A stretch of DNA of 64,000 nucleotides, taken from assembly GCA_903889245.1 (NCBI GenBank), contig CAISWQ010000065.1, forward strand, positions 100,058 through 164,057, written 5' to 3'. The translations under genes were made by a program, and so were the position numbers. The stretch's first letter is position 1. The number at the start of each line of letters is the position of its first letter. Positions 40,000-47,704 of this stretch are shown one piece after another. The stretch comes from an uncultured Lentisphaerota bacterium. GTDB taxonomy: Bacteria > Verrucomicrobiota > Kiritimatiellia > CAIQIC01. The notes below the pieces were generated by a model, which worked only from the letters and a program-made list of their open reading frames with translations, made no database searches and was not told the origin of the DNA.

Positions 40000-41112
40000 A
40001 TGAATGCTCATTTCCAGTTCGGCGTGGATGTGTTGCTGGCGGAGCATGGCGACTGGCTGCGCGGGAAACGGGTCGGGCTGGTGGCGCACGCGGCGAGCGT
40101 GGACGCCGCCGGTGTGCCAAGCGCGGCGCGGCTGCGCGCGGCGGGCGTGAACCTGATGGCGTTGTTCGGGCCGGAGCACGGCTTCGCGGGCGCGGCGGGC
40201 GCGGGCGAGGAGGTCGGTGACGCGCGTCATCCCGCATGGAATATCCCGGTCCACTCGCTCTATGGCGCGACGCGCAAGCCGACGCCGGCGATGCTCGCGC
40301 CGCTCGATGTGCTGCTATGCGACCTGCAGGACCTCGGCGTGCGCTGCTACACCTATAGCGCCACGCTCCGCAACGTCCTCGAAGCCGCCGCGGAAAATCA
40401 CAAGGCGGTGATCATGCTCGACCGGCCGGTGCCGCTCGCCGGCGTCGTGGATGGGCCGCTGCCGGAAGAGCCGTTCATGAGCTTCGTCGCCGCGCTGCCC
40501 GCGCCCTTTTGCTACGGCCTGACGCCGGGCCAGACCGCGCTGTGGCTGCGCGCGAAGCTCAAGCTCGATCTGGACCTGCGCGTCGTCGCGGCGCGCGGCG
40601 TACCGCCGCCGGAGCGCTGGCTCCCGCCGTCACCGGCGATCCGCTCGCCGGCGCACGCGCTCGCCTATCCGGCGACGGTGCTGTTCGAGGCGTTTCCGGC
40701 GCTTGATGTCGGCCGGAAAACGGAGCACGCGTTCCAAGGCTTGGAAAATGGAACCGAGCTTTTTTCCAAGGATTGGAAAAGGATTGGCGAGGAAGTCATT
40801 GGTCAGTTGTCAGTGGTCAGCGGCAACGGTGGGATAGATCTCGCGCCACAGGGTGATGGCCTGCGGTTGTGTGTTGTGGAGGTGAAAAATTACCGGCCGG
40901 CCCTCGTGGGCGTGGCGCTGGTACAGGCGGTACAGCGGGTGTGGGGCGCGGAAAATCTGTGGCAGAAGTTCGGCGCGCGGCCGGAGTGGTTCGATAAATT
41001 GCTGGGGACCGACCGGGTCCGGCTGGCGCTGCAAGCGGGCGCGAAGCTTGCGGAGCTCGTTGCGATGTGGGAGAAAGACTGCGCCGCGTTCCGCCGCGAG
41101 CTGGCGCGGTGA
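40000..41112 (+). CDS. DUF1343/NamZ-type exo-beta-N-acetylmuramidase with in-frame repeat insertion
   Basis: 370 residues. NamZ-type proteins (DUF1343) remove MurNAc from peptidoglycan fragments. The N-terminal half is well preserved: RVGLVAHAASV, FGPEHGF, LLCDLQDLGVRCYTY, MLDRPVPL, YPATVLFEAFPALDVGR. After AFQ (about residue 246) the expected family segment is replaced by roughly 40 residues encoded by two palindromes and TCAGTTGTCAGTGGTCAG-type repeat DNA (about 40731-40828). The tail (GLRLCVVEVKNYRPALVGVALV...) resumes family-like sequence. No signal peptide is visible. The protein may be inactive or altered; frame is kept throughout. Confidence 0.78.
   Translation: MNAHFQFGVDVLLAEHGDWLRGKRVGLVAHAASVDAAGVPSAARLRAAGVNLMALFGPEHGFAGAAGAGEEVGDARHPAWNIPVHSLYGATRKPTPAMLAPLDVLLCDLQDLGVRCYTYSATLRNVLEAAAENHKAVIMLDRPVPLAGVVDGPLPEEPFMSFVAALPAPFCYGLTPGQTALWLRAKLKLDLDLRVVAARGVPPPERWLPPSPAIRSPAHALAYPATVLFEAFPALDVGRKTEHAFQGLENGTELFSKDWKRIGEEVIGQLSVVSGNGGIDLAPQGDGLRLCVVEVKNYRPALVGVALVQAVQRVWGAENLWQKFGARPEWFDKLLGTDRVRLALQAGAKLAELVAMWEKDCAAFRRELAR
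40731..40780. repeat. Phased palindrome array, 2 copies, inside a gene
   Basis: Centres 40739 and 40771, 32 bp apart, within the DUF1343 gene and in frame (AFQGLENGTELFSKDWK). Immediately after (about 40792-40828) comes TCAGTTGTCAGTGGTCAG repeat-like DNA. This is the only array found fully inside a coding sequence. Confidence 0.92.
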
Positions 41113-41128
41113 CGAAGGGAAAAATTGC

Positions 41129-41824
41129 ATGGCGCAAACCAAGGATTATGGCATCCGCTGTCCCAAGTGCTCCCACGAGCAGCAGGCCGCGCTGTTTGAC
41201 GCGATCAATGTGACCGAGGAACCGGCGCTGCGCGAGGCGCTGATGCACAACCAGCTCAACGCGGTGACGTGCGCCGGGTGCGGCTTCAGCTTCCAGGTCC
41301 ACAAGCCGCTGCTCTATCACGACGCCCGGTGCAAGTTCATGCTCTACTGGCTGCCGGTGCCCGACGGGGCCGAGGAGGCCGGCGAGCAGCAGTTCGCCGG
41401 TGTGCTGCTGCAGTTGAGCGCGCAGGCCGGCGAGCAGAAATTGCCGCCGGTGCACCTGGTGTTCAACCGCACCGAGTTGATCGAGCGCATCTTCCTGCTC
41501 GAGGCCAGGCTCGACGAGCGGCTGATCGAGTATGTGAAGCACATGATGTATCTGAATAACACCGGCAAGCTGGACCCGGCGCGGAAGGCGCTGCTCTTCA
41601 ACGCGCACGACTCGACGCCGGACGACCTCTGCTTCGTGGTGCAGGATGCCGTCACCCGCCAGATGGAAGCCGTGCTCCACTATCCCCGCAAAACCTACGC
41701 AGCGCTGGCGGAGATGTTCCGCGCCGACGACAAGCAGCGGATGCTGCGCGAACTCTTCCCCGGCCCGCACATCAGCGCTCGCACCCTGCTGCGCCAGCAG
41801 CCGGGCCGGGCAGCGGCGGAGTGA
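41129..41824 (+). CDS. CpXC-domain protein
   Basis: 231 residues. The N-terminus has RCPKCSHEQ and, about 40 residues later, CAGCGFSFQVHKPLLYHD, the two knuckles of the CpXC domain, likely a zinc ribbon. The C-terminal half is helical (LIEYVKHMMYLNNTGKLDPARK). The family is uncharacterised. The ATG at 41129 is preceded by GAAGGGA. It follows the DUF1343 gene after 16 bp on the same strand. Function unknown. Confidence 0.8.
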   Translation: MAQTKDYGIRCPKCSHEQQAALFDAINVTEEPALREALMHNQLNAVTCAGCGFSFQVHKPLLYHDARCKFMLYWLPVPDGAEEAGEQQFAGVLLQLSAQAGEQKLPPVHLVFNRTELIERIFLLEARLDERLIEYVKHMMYLNNTGKLDPARKALLFNAHDSTPDDLCFVVQDAVTRQMEAVLHYPRKTYAALAEMFRADDKQRMLRELFPGPHISARTLLRQQPGRAAAE

Positions 41825-41863
41825 GGGGATGCCGGGAGTGGTGGAGTGTTGGGAGAACCGCCA

Positions 41864-41914
41864 CTATTGCGGCGGGCTGTGCCCGCCGACGGCGGCCATA
41901 GGCCGCCGCTACAG
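41864..41914. repeat. 51-bp imperfect hairpin repeat, copy 2
   Basis: Close match to 17684-17734 (GGCGGGCTGTGCCCGCC core and CATAGGCCGCCGCTACAG arm). It lies in the convergent gap between the CpXC and TPR-type genes, with a partial GGAGTGTTGGGAG string at 41843. May act as a terminator. Confidence 0.85.
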
Positions 41915-41925
41915 GAAAAGAGAAA

Positions 41926-42735
41926 TTATTTCGACGGTGCGGGCTGGGGCGCTCCCGCTGGCGGCGGTGCCATGATGACGGCCGGGACGCCCGGCGCCTG
42001 GCCGGTTACAGGCTGGCCCTTGGCGAGCGCGCGCTTCTTCATGTCGAGCAATTGCAGCGCGTTCTTGACCTGGCCTTCCCACGGGCTCTGCGGATTCTTC
42101 GCGAGGAAATCCTCATAGGTGATGCGGGCGTTATCCAGCGCGCCGCGCATCTCAAGACAACGTGCCTTGCCGAACACAGCCTGGGGCACCAGGTAATAAT
42201 CCGCGTGGGCGGTGATGAACTTTTCGTAACCCGCCAGCGCGGCATCGGTCATCATCGCCGCCTCGGCGCACTGCGCGCGGCCCAGTTCGGCGGCGGGCGT
42301 AAAGAAGTGCTGCGGATAGAGCTGCTCGAACTTGAGATAGGCCGTGCGCGCCGGCTCGTACTGGCCCTGGCTGTAGAACTGCGCGGCGAGCGCGAGCAGC
42401 GCCAGCGGCGCCGACGGCGTTTTGGGATAGCGGTCCACGATCATCTGCAAACGCTGGATGGTGATGCCCGCGCCGAGTTTCTCCTCGGGCATCGGCTGGC
42501 CGGAGAGCAGCCGCTCGGCGCGCTCGACCTGGCCCAGCTTGTGATTCTGCCACGCGCCCCAACCGAGGGCCACGGCGATGGCGAGTCCCGCGCTCACGAG
42601 AATGGTCGTGCCATATTTTTGCAGAAAGTCCCACGCTTCGGGGCCGATGATTTTTGCCAGCTCGTGCGTGGTCGGCGTCTCCTGCACTTCCGGTTTTTCC
42701 GGCGTCTCTGGATTGGTCTTCGTCTCGTTGGCCAT
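41926..42735 (-). CDS. Membrane-anchored TPR-type protein (YfgM-like)
   Basis: 269 residues. A single transmembrane helix (YGTTILVSAGLAIAVALGWGAW, about 41-62) follows a charged cytoplasmic N-terminus. The exposed part contains TPR-like helices (LALLALAAQFYSQGQYEPARTAYLKF, AAELGRAQCAEAAMMTDAALAGYEKF). This matches the YfgM/TPR_21 topology linked to periplasmic chaperones of the secretion machinery, but homology is weak to the eye. A Pro/Ala-rich tail ends the protein. The ATG at 42735 is followed by the MANETKTNPETPEK segment. Confidence 0.75.
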   Translation of the reverse strand: MANETKTNPETPEKPEVQETPTTHELAKIIGPEAWDFLQKYGTTILVSAGLAIAVALGWGAWQNHKLGQVERAERLLSGQPMPEEKLGAGITIQRLQMIVDRYPKTPSAPLALLALAAQFYSQGQYEPARTAYLKFEQLYPQHFFTPAAELGRAQCAEAAMMTDAALAGYEKFITAHADYYLVPQAVFGKARCLEMRGALDNARITYEDFLAKNPQSPWEGQVKNALQLLDMKKRALAKGQPVTGQAPGVPAVIMAPPPAGAPQPAPSK

Positions 42736-42806
42736 GACAGCTTTATCCTTTCGCGAGCGGCGATTTATGCCGTGCCGCCCCCGAAAAGGCAAGCCACAAG
42801 ACGGGT

Positions 42807-43238
42807 TCAGGGCAGTTGTTGAAACAGGGCGTTGGCGGCCATCTGGCCGGCTTGCGCGCCGATGCCGCCGAAGAACGCGCCGCCGGCGGCGCTGATGGTC
42901 GTGCCGACAAGGGCCTTGAGTTTGTTGCCCCAACTGTTCTGCTGTTGCTCCAGCGCCTGCTTCTCGGTCGCTGCCAGCTTCTGCGCCTGATTCTTGACGG
43001 CATCGGCCTCGGCCTGGGCCTCGGCCTGCTTTTTACTGGCGAGTTCCTGCTCCGCGTTCTGCCGTTCCGTGGCGATCTGCTGCATGGCCGCCTGCGCCTC
43101 CGCCGCGCGGCGCTCTTGCTTCTTCTTGCGGGCCTCGGCGAACAGGTTGCGCGGCGTGGACTCGGTATCCGCCTCGGCCTTGAACGCCGCCGGCGCGGCG
43201 CGCGGGCTATGCTCCGCGCGCTTTTTACCATGGCACAC
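42807..43238 (-). CDS. Coiled-coil protein with glycine-rich C-terminus (start uncertain)
   Basis: Up to 143 residues. Charged helical sequence (FAEARKKKQERRAAEAQAAMQQIATERQNAEQELASKKQAEAQAEADAVK as successive parts) suggests a long coiled coil, followed by a small-residue-rich C-terminus (TTISAAGGAFFGGIGAQAGQMAA) like a membrane-inserting segment. The only ATG inside is at 43085, giving 92 residues, but the coiled-coil-like pattern extends upstream, so a GTG at 43238 may be used; that would overlap the ParA start by 9 bp in divergent orientation. Function unknown. Confidence 0.5.
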   Translation of the reverse strand: MCHGKKRAEHSPRAAPAAFKAEADTESTPRNLFAEARKKKQERRAAEAQAAMQQIATERQNAEQELASKKQAEAQAEADAVKNQAQKLAATEKQALEQQQNSWGNKLKALVGTTISAAGGAFFGGIGAQAGQMAANALFQQLP

Positions 43239-44162
43239 AACCGCGTCATCTCGATTGCCAACCAGAAGGGCGGCGTGGGCAAGACCACCACGTCGGTCAA
43301 CCTGGCCGCCTGCCTCGCCGAGCGGCGGCAGAAGGTGCTGCTGATTGACCTCGACCCGCAGGCGAACGCGACCAGCGGCATCGGCGTTGGGCAGCGCGAG
43401 GGCGGCAGCATCTACCGCGCGCTGCTCGGCGATACGCACGTGCGGGAGCTGGTGGTGCCGACCGCCATCGAGCACCTCGACCTGCTCCCCTCGGAAGTGG
43501 ACCTCGCCGGCGCGGAGATTGATGTGGCCCGCGCCGACCGCTACCTGCACCGCTTCGCCGAGGCGCTCGCGCCGCTGCGCGCGGCCGCGCACTATGACTT
43601 CATCCTCGTGGATTGCCCGCCCTCGCTCGGCATCCTGACCATGAACGCGCTGTGCGGCTCCGACTCGATCCTGATCCCGATCCAGAGCGAGTACTACGCG
43701 CTCGAGGGCCTGACCGTGATCGAGCGCGTGATCGGCCAGCTCCGCGCGAGCGGCGCGAATCCGCGGCTGGAGATCGAGGGCATCGTGATGACGATGTACG
43801 ATGGGCGCACGAACCTCGCGCAGCAGGTCGTCGCCGAGGTCGTGAAGCATTTTGGCGAGAAGGTGTTCGAGACCTTGATTCCGCGGAGCGTGCGTTTGAG
43901 CGAGGCGCCGAGCTACGGCCAGCCGATCATCGTCTATGACAAGCATTGCACCGGCGCCGCCGCCTACCGCCAGCTCGCGCGCGAATTCCTCAAGCGCCGC
44001 AAAGCCGGGGATGCCCCGCCGCCTGCGCCCGCCGCCGAGGCGATGGCCGAACCCGCTCCCGTTGCTGAACCCCCAACGCCGCCGCCGACCGCGCCTGCGA
44101 CTGAACCGGTGGCGACCGAAGCCTCACCCGCTGTTGAGCCGGCGACTCCCGCCGCCATCTGA
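43230..44162 (+). CDS. ParA/Soj-family partition ATPase
   Basis: 310 residues. A deviant Walker A motif KGGVGKTT appears at about 13-20, plus PQANATSG and VDCPPSLG, all canonical of chromosome-partition ParA. The last 45 residues are a Pro/Ala/Glu-rich tail (APVAEPPTPPPTAPATEP) without folded character. The usual partner ParB/Spo0J gene does not follow; downstream is repeat DNA. It starts at ATG 43230. Likely role is chromosome or cell-component positioning. Confidence 0.92.
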   Translation: MAHNRVISIANQKGGVGKTTTSVNLAACLAERRQKVLLIDLDPQANATSGIGVGQREGGSIYRALLGDTHVRELVVPTAIEHLDLLPSEVDLAGAEIDVARADRYLHRFAEALAPLRAAAHYDFILVDCPPSLGILTMNALCGSDSILIPIQSEYYALEGLTVIERVIGQLRASGANPRLEIEGIVMTMYDGRTNLAQQVVAEVVKHFGEKVFETLIPRSVRLSEAPSYGQPIIVYDKHCTGAAAYRQLAREFLKRRKAGDAPPPAPAAEAMAEPAPVAEPPTPPPTAPATEPVATEASPAVEPATPAAI

Positions 44163-44350
44163 CGTTGACGACCGCGCCTGTAGCTCCGGCCCTCTGTTGC
44201 CGGGGCCTTCTGCCGGGCAAGAGAATCAAGCACGAAATTTACCGGGAATTGTGGCCTCGGGTTCGTGAGCCGCGGATCACGGGCGGGACGCCCGTGCCAC
44301 GTGGCAACCCAGTACTCCATCACTCCACTACTCCAACACTCCACTCATCC
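44163..44350. repeat. Repeats between parA and Dabb lipoprotein gene
   Basis: Holds an inverted CACGGGCGGGACGCCCGTG repeat (44278-44296) and the ACTCCATCACTCCACTACTCC family (44314-44340). The second type also occurs at 29833-29905. No gene seen in this 188-bp convergent gap. Confidence 0.65.
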
Positions 44351-44755
44351 TTACGGCTGCGTCCAGTAGTCGAGCACGCAGACCTTCTCGACGTGGCCCT
44401 TGAGCGAGGCGCCGAAGGCCTTGTGCGCGGGATGCGGCAGGTAGGCATCGCGCGCCGCCGCCGACTCGAAGGTCAGGAAGAAGCAATGCGTCAGGCCGTT
44501 GTTCTTGTTCTCCGGGCTGACGTTGGTGCCCCACTCGAAGCCGGTGATGCCGGGAATTTTCGTCGGCAGCGCGCGAAACGCCGCCTCGATTTCCTTGACC
44601 TGCTCCGGCGTGGTACTGGCGGTGAATTGGAGCATCACCACATGCCGCAACACCTTTTCCTGCACCTGCGCCGCCTGCCGATTCACCGCCGGCGCACCAC
44701 AGCCCGCCACCAACCCAACCACCAGCACGAGACACAGCAGAGCGATCTTCTTCAT
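44351..44755 (-). CDS. Dabb-domain (stress-responsive A/B barrel) lipoprotein
   Basis: 134 residues. A lipoprotein signal with lipobox LVAGC (Cys19) is followed by a Dabb domain (VLRHVVMLQFTASTTPEQVKEIEAAFRALP and ...HPAHKAFGASLKGHVEKVCVLDYW), the ferredoxin-like fold named after stress-responsive plant proteins. Likely tethered to the outer or inner membrane. Function unknown; no operon partner. The end of the reading frame lies just inside the CACTCC repeat region. Confidence 0.88.
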   Translation of the reverse strand: MKKIALLCLVLVVGLVAGCGAPAVNRQAAQVQEKVLRHVVMLQFTASTTPEQVKEIEAAFRALPTKIPGITGFEWGTNVSPENKNNGLTHCFFLTFESAAARDAYLPHPAHKAFGASLKGHVEKVCVLDYWTQP

Positions 44756-44821
44756 GTTCTTTCTCCATTTACCGCGTTGTTAATTTTCTTCCACCGTATT
44801 TTCAACAGGTTCCAGCGAATA

Positions 44822-44971
44822 TCACGACTCCTTTTGCGTGCACTTTCCGTGCATCTTGAGTGCACTTTGCGTGCACTCGCGCACCGTCGCCAGCGCCGCG
44901 ACGGACTCGACCACATCGCGCCATTCCGCCAGCGATTGCTTGAACTCGAGCTTGTCCGATTCAGCAGTCAT
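44822..44971 (-). pseudogene. Truncated AlbA_2/Schlafen-like N-terminal fragment
   Basis: About 49 residues: SDKLEFKQSLAEWRDVVESVAALA resembles the N-terminus of AlbA_2-domain DNA-binding proteins (E..EFK.S...W.ev.es.aA.A), where the glycine-rich ligand segment should follow. Here the sequence instead runs into GTGCAC-rich repeats (44836-44884) and stops. It is a remnant bordering the restriction-modification island. Confidence 0.5.
44836..44884. repeat. GTGCACTTT microrepeat cluster
   Basis: The strings GCGTGCACTTTCCGTGCA and GAGTGCACTTTGCGTGCACT lie next to each other, with four GTGCA-type palindromic cores within 49 bp. It forms the C-terminal coding part of the truncated AlbA_2-like fragment. 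Confidence 0.7.
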
Positions 44972-45029
44972 GACGCACGCGACAAATGAGATTTTCCGGT
45001 GGCGCGAGTCTGGTTGGACGACCAACTTG

Positions 45030-45614
45030 TTATGCTTTATTCGCCGGAACAACTTGAAGGCCATACTTTACGAGCAACCAATTCAGAACAGCTTCCTGAT
45101 CGTCTCGCCCTGCGCGTCTGACTTGCGTGAACAGCGTGATTCTGTCGGGCTTCACAGGGGAAGCATTTTGCAGTCCTTCGTTACAGTTTGAGCAAACAGC
45201 ACGCAGATTATGCGCCTCATCATCGCCGCCCTTGGACTTATCCTGAATATGCCCCATCGTGAGCCGAATCGTTCGTCCAGGATGATAGGGGTCAGTATCA
45301 CCAGCCGCCAACCCGCACATCTGACAGGTATAACCATTGCGCTCAAGAACCAGTGCTCGCGTTTCCTTGGAAATTTCACGCTTGAAAGCTGGTTTGCGCT
45401 TCATGCTCACAAGGAGATATTGACCCGGCTTTAATTCGGAGCGGTCATTGTGCGACAGAATTTGCCAACCCTCTTCATCACGCAATTCCCGAAGGCGACG
45501 GCCCCATTCAGCTCGACGTCCAGAAGCCTCTAAGAGTTCAGTCGAATCAACCACCTTTCCGAGGTTGGCGATAAGAAATTCTAGGATTTTTTGTTTTGAC
45601 CCTTGGGTTTTCAT
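45030..45614 (-). CDS. HNH endonuclease (likely restriction enzyme)
   Basis: 194 residues. An N-terminal winged-helix-like part (about 1-70, KQKILEFLIANLGKVVDSTELLEAS) precedes an HNH nuclease domain: CQMCG, GHIQDKSKGGDDEAHNLRAVCSNCNEG. It overlaps the methyltransferase by 68 bp and so probably cuts DNA not protected by it, forming a type II restriction-modification system. Specificity cannot be read from the sequence. Base composition is lower in GC than the surrounding genes. Confidence 0.85.
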   Translation of the reverse strand: MKTQGSKQKILEFLIANLGKVVDSTELLEASGRRAEWGRRLRELRDEEGWQILSHNDRSELKPGQYLLVSMKRKPAFKREISKETRALVLERNGYTCQMCGLAAGDTDPYHPGRTIRLTMGHIQDKSKGGDDEAHNLRAVCSNCNEGLQNASPVKPDRITLFTQVRRAGRDDQEAVLNWLLVKYGLQVVPANKA

Positions 45615-46626
45615 CGGCTTTCTCCCTCCACATTTTCTTCTCAAATAGTTGAAATTGTTTTATCGGCTCGCTTTCAGATCTTATCGGATATTCCTTGCGA
45701 AGAGCGCTCATCAAAGAAACGCCAACAGCTTTCGCCACCAGAGGCGGAAAAGCATTCCCCACTTGGCGATATTGAATGGTTTTCTTCCCGTCAAACGCCC
45801 AGTTGTCTGGAAAACCTTGGAGTCGCGCGACCATTCGCACCGTCAATCGCGGGGATAAATTTACCGAATCACTTCGCCTGGGAACATCATCAGCGATTCC
45901 CATTCCATCAACGCGCATTTCTTTCCACTGTCGTTTCGCTCGCGTCGGACCGAGATCTGGCCCTCCATGTTTTTTCGACCCGCCCACAACAGTCGGTGCA
46001 ATTTTATTGGCAGCTTCCGCCCATTTTTTTGCACCAAGCCAACCGTTCTGTGCCATTAAATCAACCAGACATTCACCGACGGTAAATTGACGGTTCAGTT
46101 TGTCTGGCCACTTGAAGAAGCTAAAGAATTCGTTCCGAAGTCCGACCAGAATGTAACGCGGCCTCAATTGCGGCACACCATAGTCTGAGGCATTGAGAAT
46201 TCTTCCTTCGGTTTTGTAGCCCAAATCCAATAATTTCTTCCGAAGGTTTTCACGGTATTCAACGAATTTTGCAGAGCCAAATCCGGGAACATTCTCGAGT
46301 AAAACAGCCTTGGGTTTCACGCGCTCGATGATGCTGATCGCTGCGGGAAACATATCGCGCTCATCTTCTGCACCGAGTTGTTTCCCGGCAATGGAAAACG
46401 GCGGGCATGGAACGCCTGCGGCCACCAAATCAACGCCCTCAAACGCGCGAGTATCCAGACTCCGAATGTCTTGGGACAAGACCTGCCAATGTGGCCTGTT
46501 CCGTTTTAGTGTTGCCGCATATTGCGGCTCGATCTCGACAGCAGCTGCTGTATCAAAGCCAGCGAGTTCAAGCCCTAGCGCCTGCCCTCCGCCGCCCGCA
46601 CAAAGCTCAAGCACAGTGAATTTCAT
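45547..46626 (-). CDS. DNA (cytosine-5) methyltransferase
   Basis: 359 residues. All main m5C motifs are visible: motif I ELCAGGGGQALGLE, IV VPCPPFSIAG with catalytic Cys, VI ENVPGF, VIII near YGVPQLRPRYILVG, and IX/X YRQVGNAFPP. Target-recognition region about residues 180-280. Overlaps both neighbours (4 bp with Vsr, 68 bp with HNH), as expected for a compact R-M operon. Target sequence is unknown. Lower GC points to transfer. Confidence 0.95.
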   Translation of the reverse strand: MKFTVLELCAGGGGQALGLELAGFDTAAAVEIEPQYAATLKRNRPHWQVLSQDIRSLDTRAFEGVDLVAAGVPCPPFSIAGKQLGAEDERDMFPAAISIIERVKPKAVLLENVPGFGSAKFVEYRENLRKKLLDLGYKTEGRILNASDYGVPQLRPRYILVGLRNEFFSFFKWPDKLNRQFTVGECLVDLMAQNGWLGAKKWAEAANKIAPTVVGGSKKHGGPDLGPTRAKRQWKEMRVDGMGIADDVPRRSDSVNLSPRLTVRMVARLQGFPDNWAFDGKKTIQYRQVGNAFPPLVAKAVGVSLMSALRKEYPIRSESEPIKQFQLFEKKMWREKADENPRVKTKNPRISYRQPRKGG

Positions 46627-47066
46627 AGTTTGTTTCTTACGTCTGCGATTTTCCGGGTTGATTGTATAATCATCCGGCGAAGCGCGGCAACAACCTTTAC
46701 GTCTTCCATTAAGTCATGCTCCCAAAACCGCAGCACTTCCCAATTCATGTCTCGCAAGATTTCTGTTGTTTCTCTGTCGCGCTGCTTGTTTCTCAGCAAC
46801 TTCGAGCGCCAATACGATTTATTACTCTTCGGCTGGTGCCCGTGTTGTGGACAGCCATGCCAGAAACAGCCATCTACAAAAACTGCAAGCCTCGCCTTGC
46901 GAAAGATGAAATCCGGCTTCCCAAATATTTTCTGATGTCGTCTCCAACCTGTAATCCCATGCTGGCGTAAAATTCTAGCAAGCTTGATTTCGGTATCCTT
47001 GTTGCCAGCAGACCGGATGGCTGCCATAACCGCCGACCGTTTCTTTGTTGTGAAGACGTCAGTCAT
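46623..47066 (-). CDS. vsr: Very short patch repair endonuclease
   Basis: 147 residues. It nicks T:G mismatches that arise from deaminated 5-methylcytosine. Family motifs are visible: MAAIRSAGNKDTEIKLARIL, FGKPDFIF, and VDGCFWHGCPQHG, plus the C-terminal WEVLRFWEHDL. It stands first in the operon with a 4-bp overlap to the methylase, matching the usual vsr-dcm pairing. The ATG at 47066 is chosen because the upstream sequence is a palindrome and repeat. GC content is low. Confidence 0.93.
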   Translation of the reverse strand: MTDVFTTKKRSAVMAAIRSAGNKDTEIKLARILRQHGITGWRRHQKIFGKPDFIFRKARLAVFVDGCFWHGCPQHGHQPKSNKSYWRSKLLRNKQRDRETTEILRDMNWEVLRFWEHDLMEDVKVVAALRRMIIQSTRKIADVRNKL

Positions 47067-47091
47067 GTAAAAGTGCTGCGCAACATAACGA

Positions 47092-47112
47092 GGTTTCCAA
47101 TGATTGGAAAGG
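47092..47112. repeat. Single palindrome copy upstream of vsr
   Basis: GGTTTCCAATGATTGGAAAGG; the only isolated copy (centre 47102), 26-46 bp ahead of the vsr ATG. Its outer arms differ (CC/GG instead of TT/AA). Confidence 0.8.
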
Positions 47113-47143
47113 TTTGCGTTTAGCGGCGGAGTTGGATTTCTTT

Positions 47144-47168
47144 CGCGGGGCTGGAAAGCCCCGCCCAC
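47144..47168. repeat. Half copy of GC hairpin family
   Basis: Right-arm half of the element seen fully at 47371-47436; carries a GGGGCTGGAAAGCCCC inner palindrome and GCCCAC end. Confidence 0.75.
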
Positions 47169-47189
47169 AGGAGGAGAAACTATGGTGTC

Positions 47190-47330
47190 TTACGCGGGCT
47201 TTTCGACTTGGCGCTGGAGGTCGGGCGGCAGGTGCGGCCAGAGGTGCGGGTGGGCTTCGATGAGGCGGGCGAGGTCGGCGAGGTCTTTGAGTCGTTTGCT
47301 CGGACGGCGTTGAATAAAACGCAGGCCCGC
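47190..47330 (-). pseudogene. C-terminal fragment resembling AbiEii-type nucleotidyltransferase toxin
   Basis: About 40 residues: SKRLKDLADLARLIEAHPHLW then PPDLQRQVEKPA, like the C-terminal 'KD..DI.rLleahP' end of AbiEii/AbiGii toxin-family nucleotidyltransferases. No nucleotidyltransferase core precedes it; the upstream side is a hairpin repeat. It is a relic flanking the R-M island. Confidence 0.45.
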
Positions 47331-47370
47331 GCGCGGGTGGGGACAATTCAATTTTGCGGTCAGCCGTTTT

Positions 47371-47436
47371 GTGGGCGGGGTTTCCAACCCCGCGTTCCCG
47401 TTGGGTGGGTTTCGCGGGGTTGGAAACCCCGCCCAC
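47371..47436. repeat. Perfect inverted repeat, 24-bp arms
   Basis: Arms 47371-47394 and 47413-47436 are exact reverse complements (starts GTGGGCGGGGTTTCC, ends GCCCCGCCCAC-like). A related element with 23-bp arms lies at 63386-63455. Such an arm length could form a very stable hairpin or mark a small mobile element. The stretch 47331-47704 has no gene. Confidence 0.93.
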
Positions 47437-47532
47437 AGGAGAGAGTTCCGCTACAGCCAGCCCCATGAATGAAGAAGGCAGGAACACCGGAACGGGCAAA
47501 GACCTTCCTGCTTTCCTGATTTCCTCATCAAC

Positions 47533-47646
47533 CTTTTCCAAGGCTCGGAAAAGTTTTGGCAGATTTTTCCAAGGCTTGGAACGGGGCGGGCTTGTTTTTT
47601 CCAAGGCTTGGAAAAAGCGCGGGGCGGAGTTTCCAATCCTTGGAAA
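47533..47646. repeat. Phased palindrome array, 4 copies
   Basis: Centres 47543, 47574, 47606 and 47638 (31, 32, 32 bp); centres GGC, GGC, GGC, TCC. It lies 59 bp after the fucI stop codon and about 470 bp from vsr. The only multi-copy array far from a start codon, other than the one inside DUF1343. Confidence 0.93.
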
Positions 47647-47704
47647 TCCGCCCCGCTTCAACTTCTACCTAGAGCCTAGAGTCCAGAGTCTAGGGTCTTC
47701 TTCT

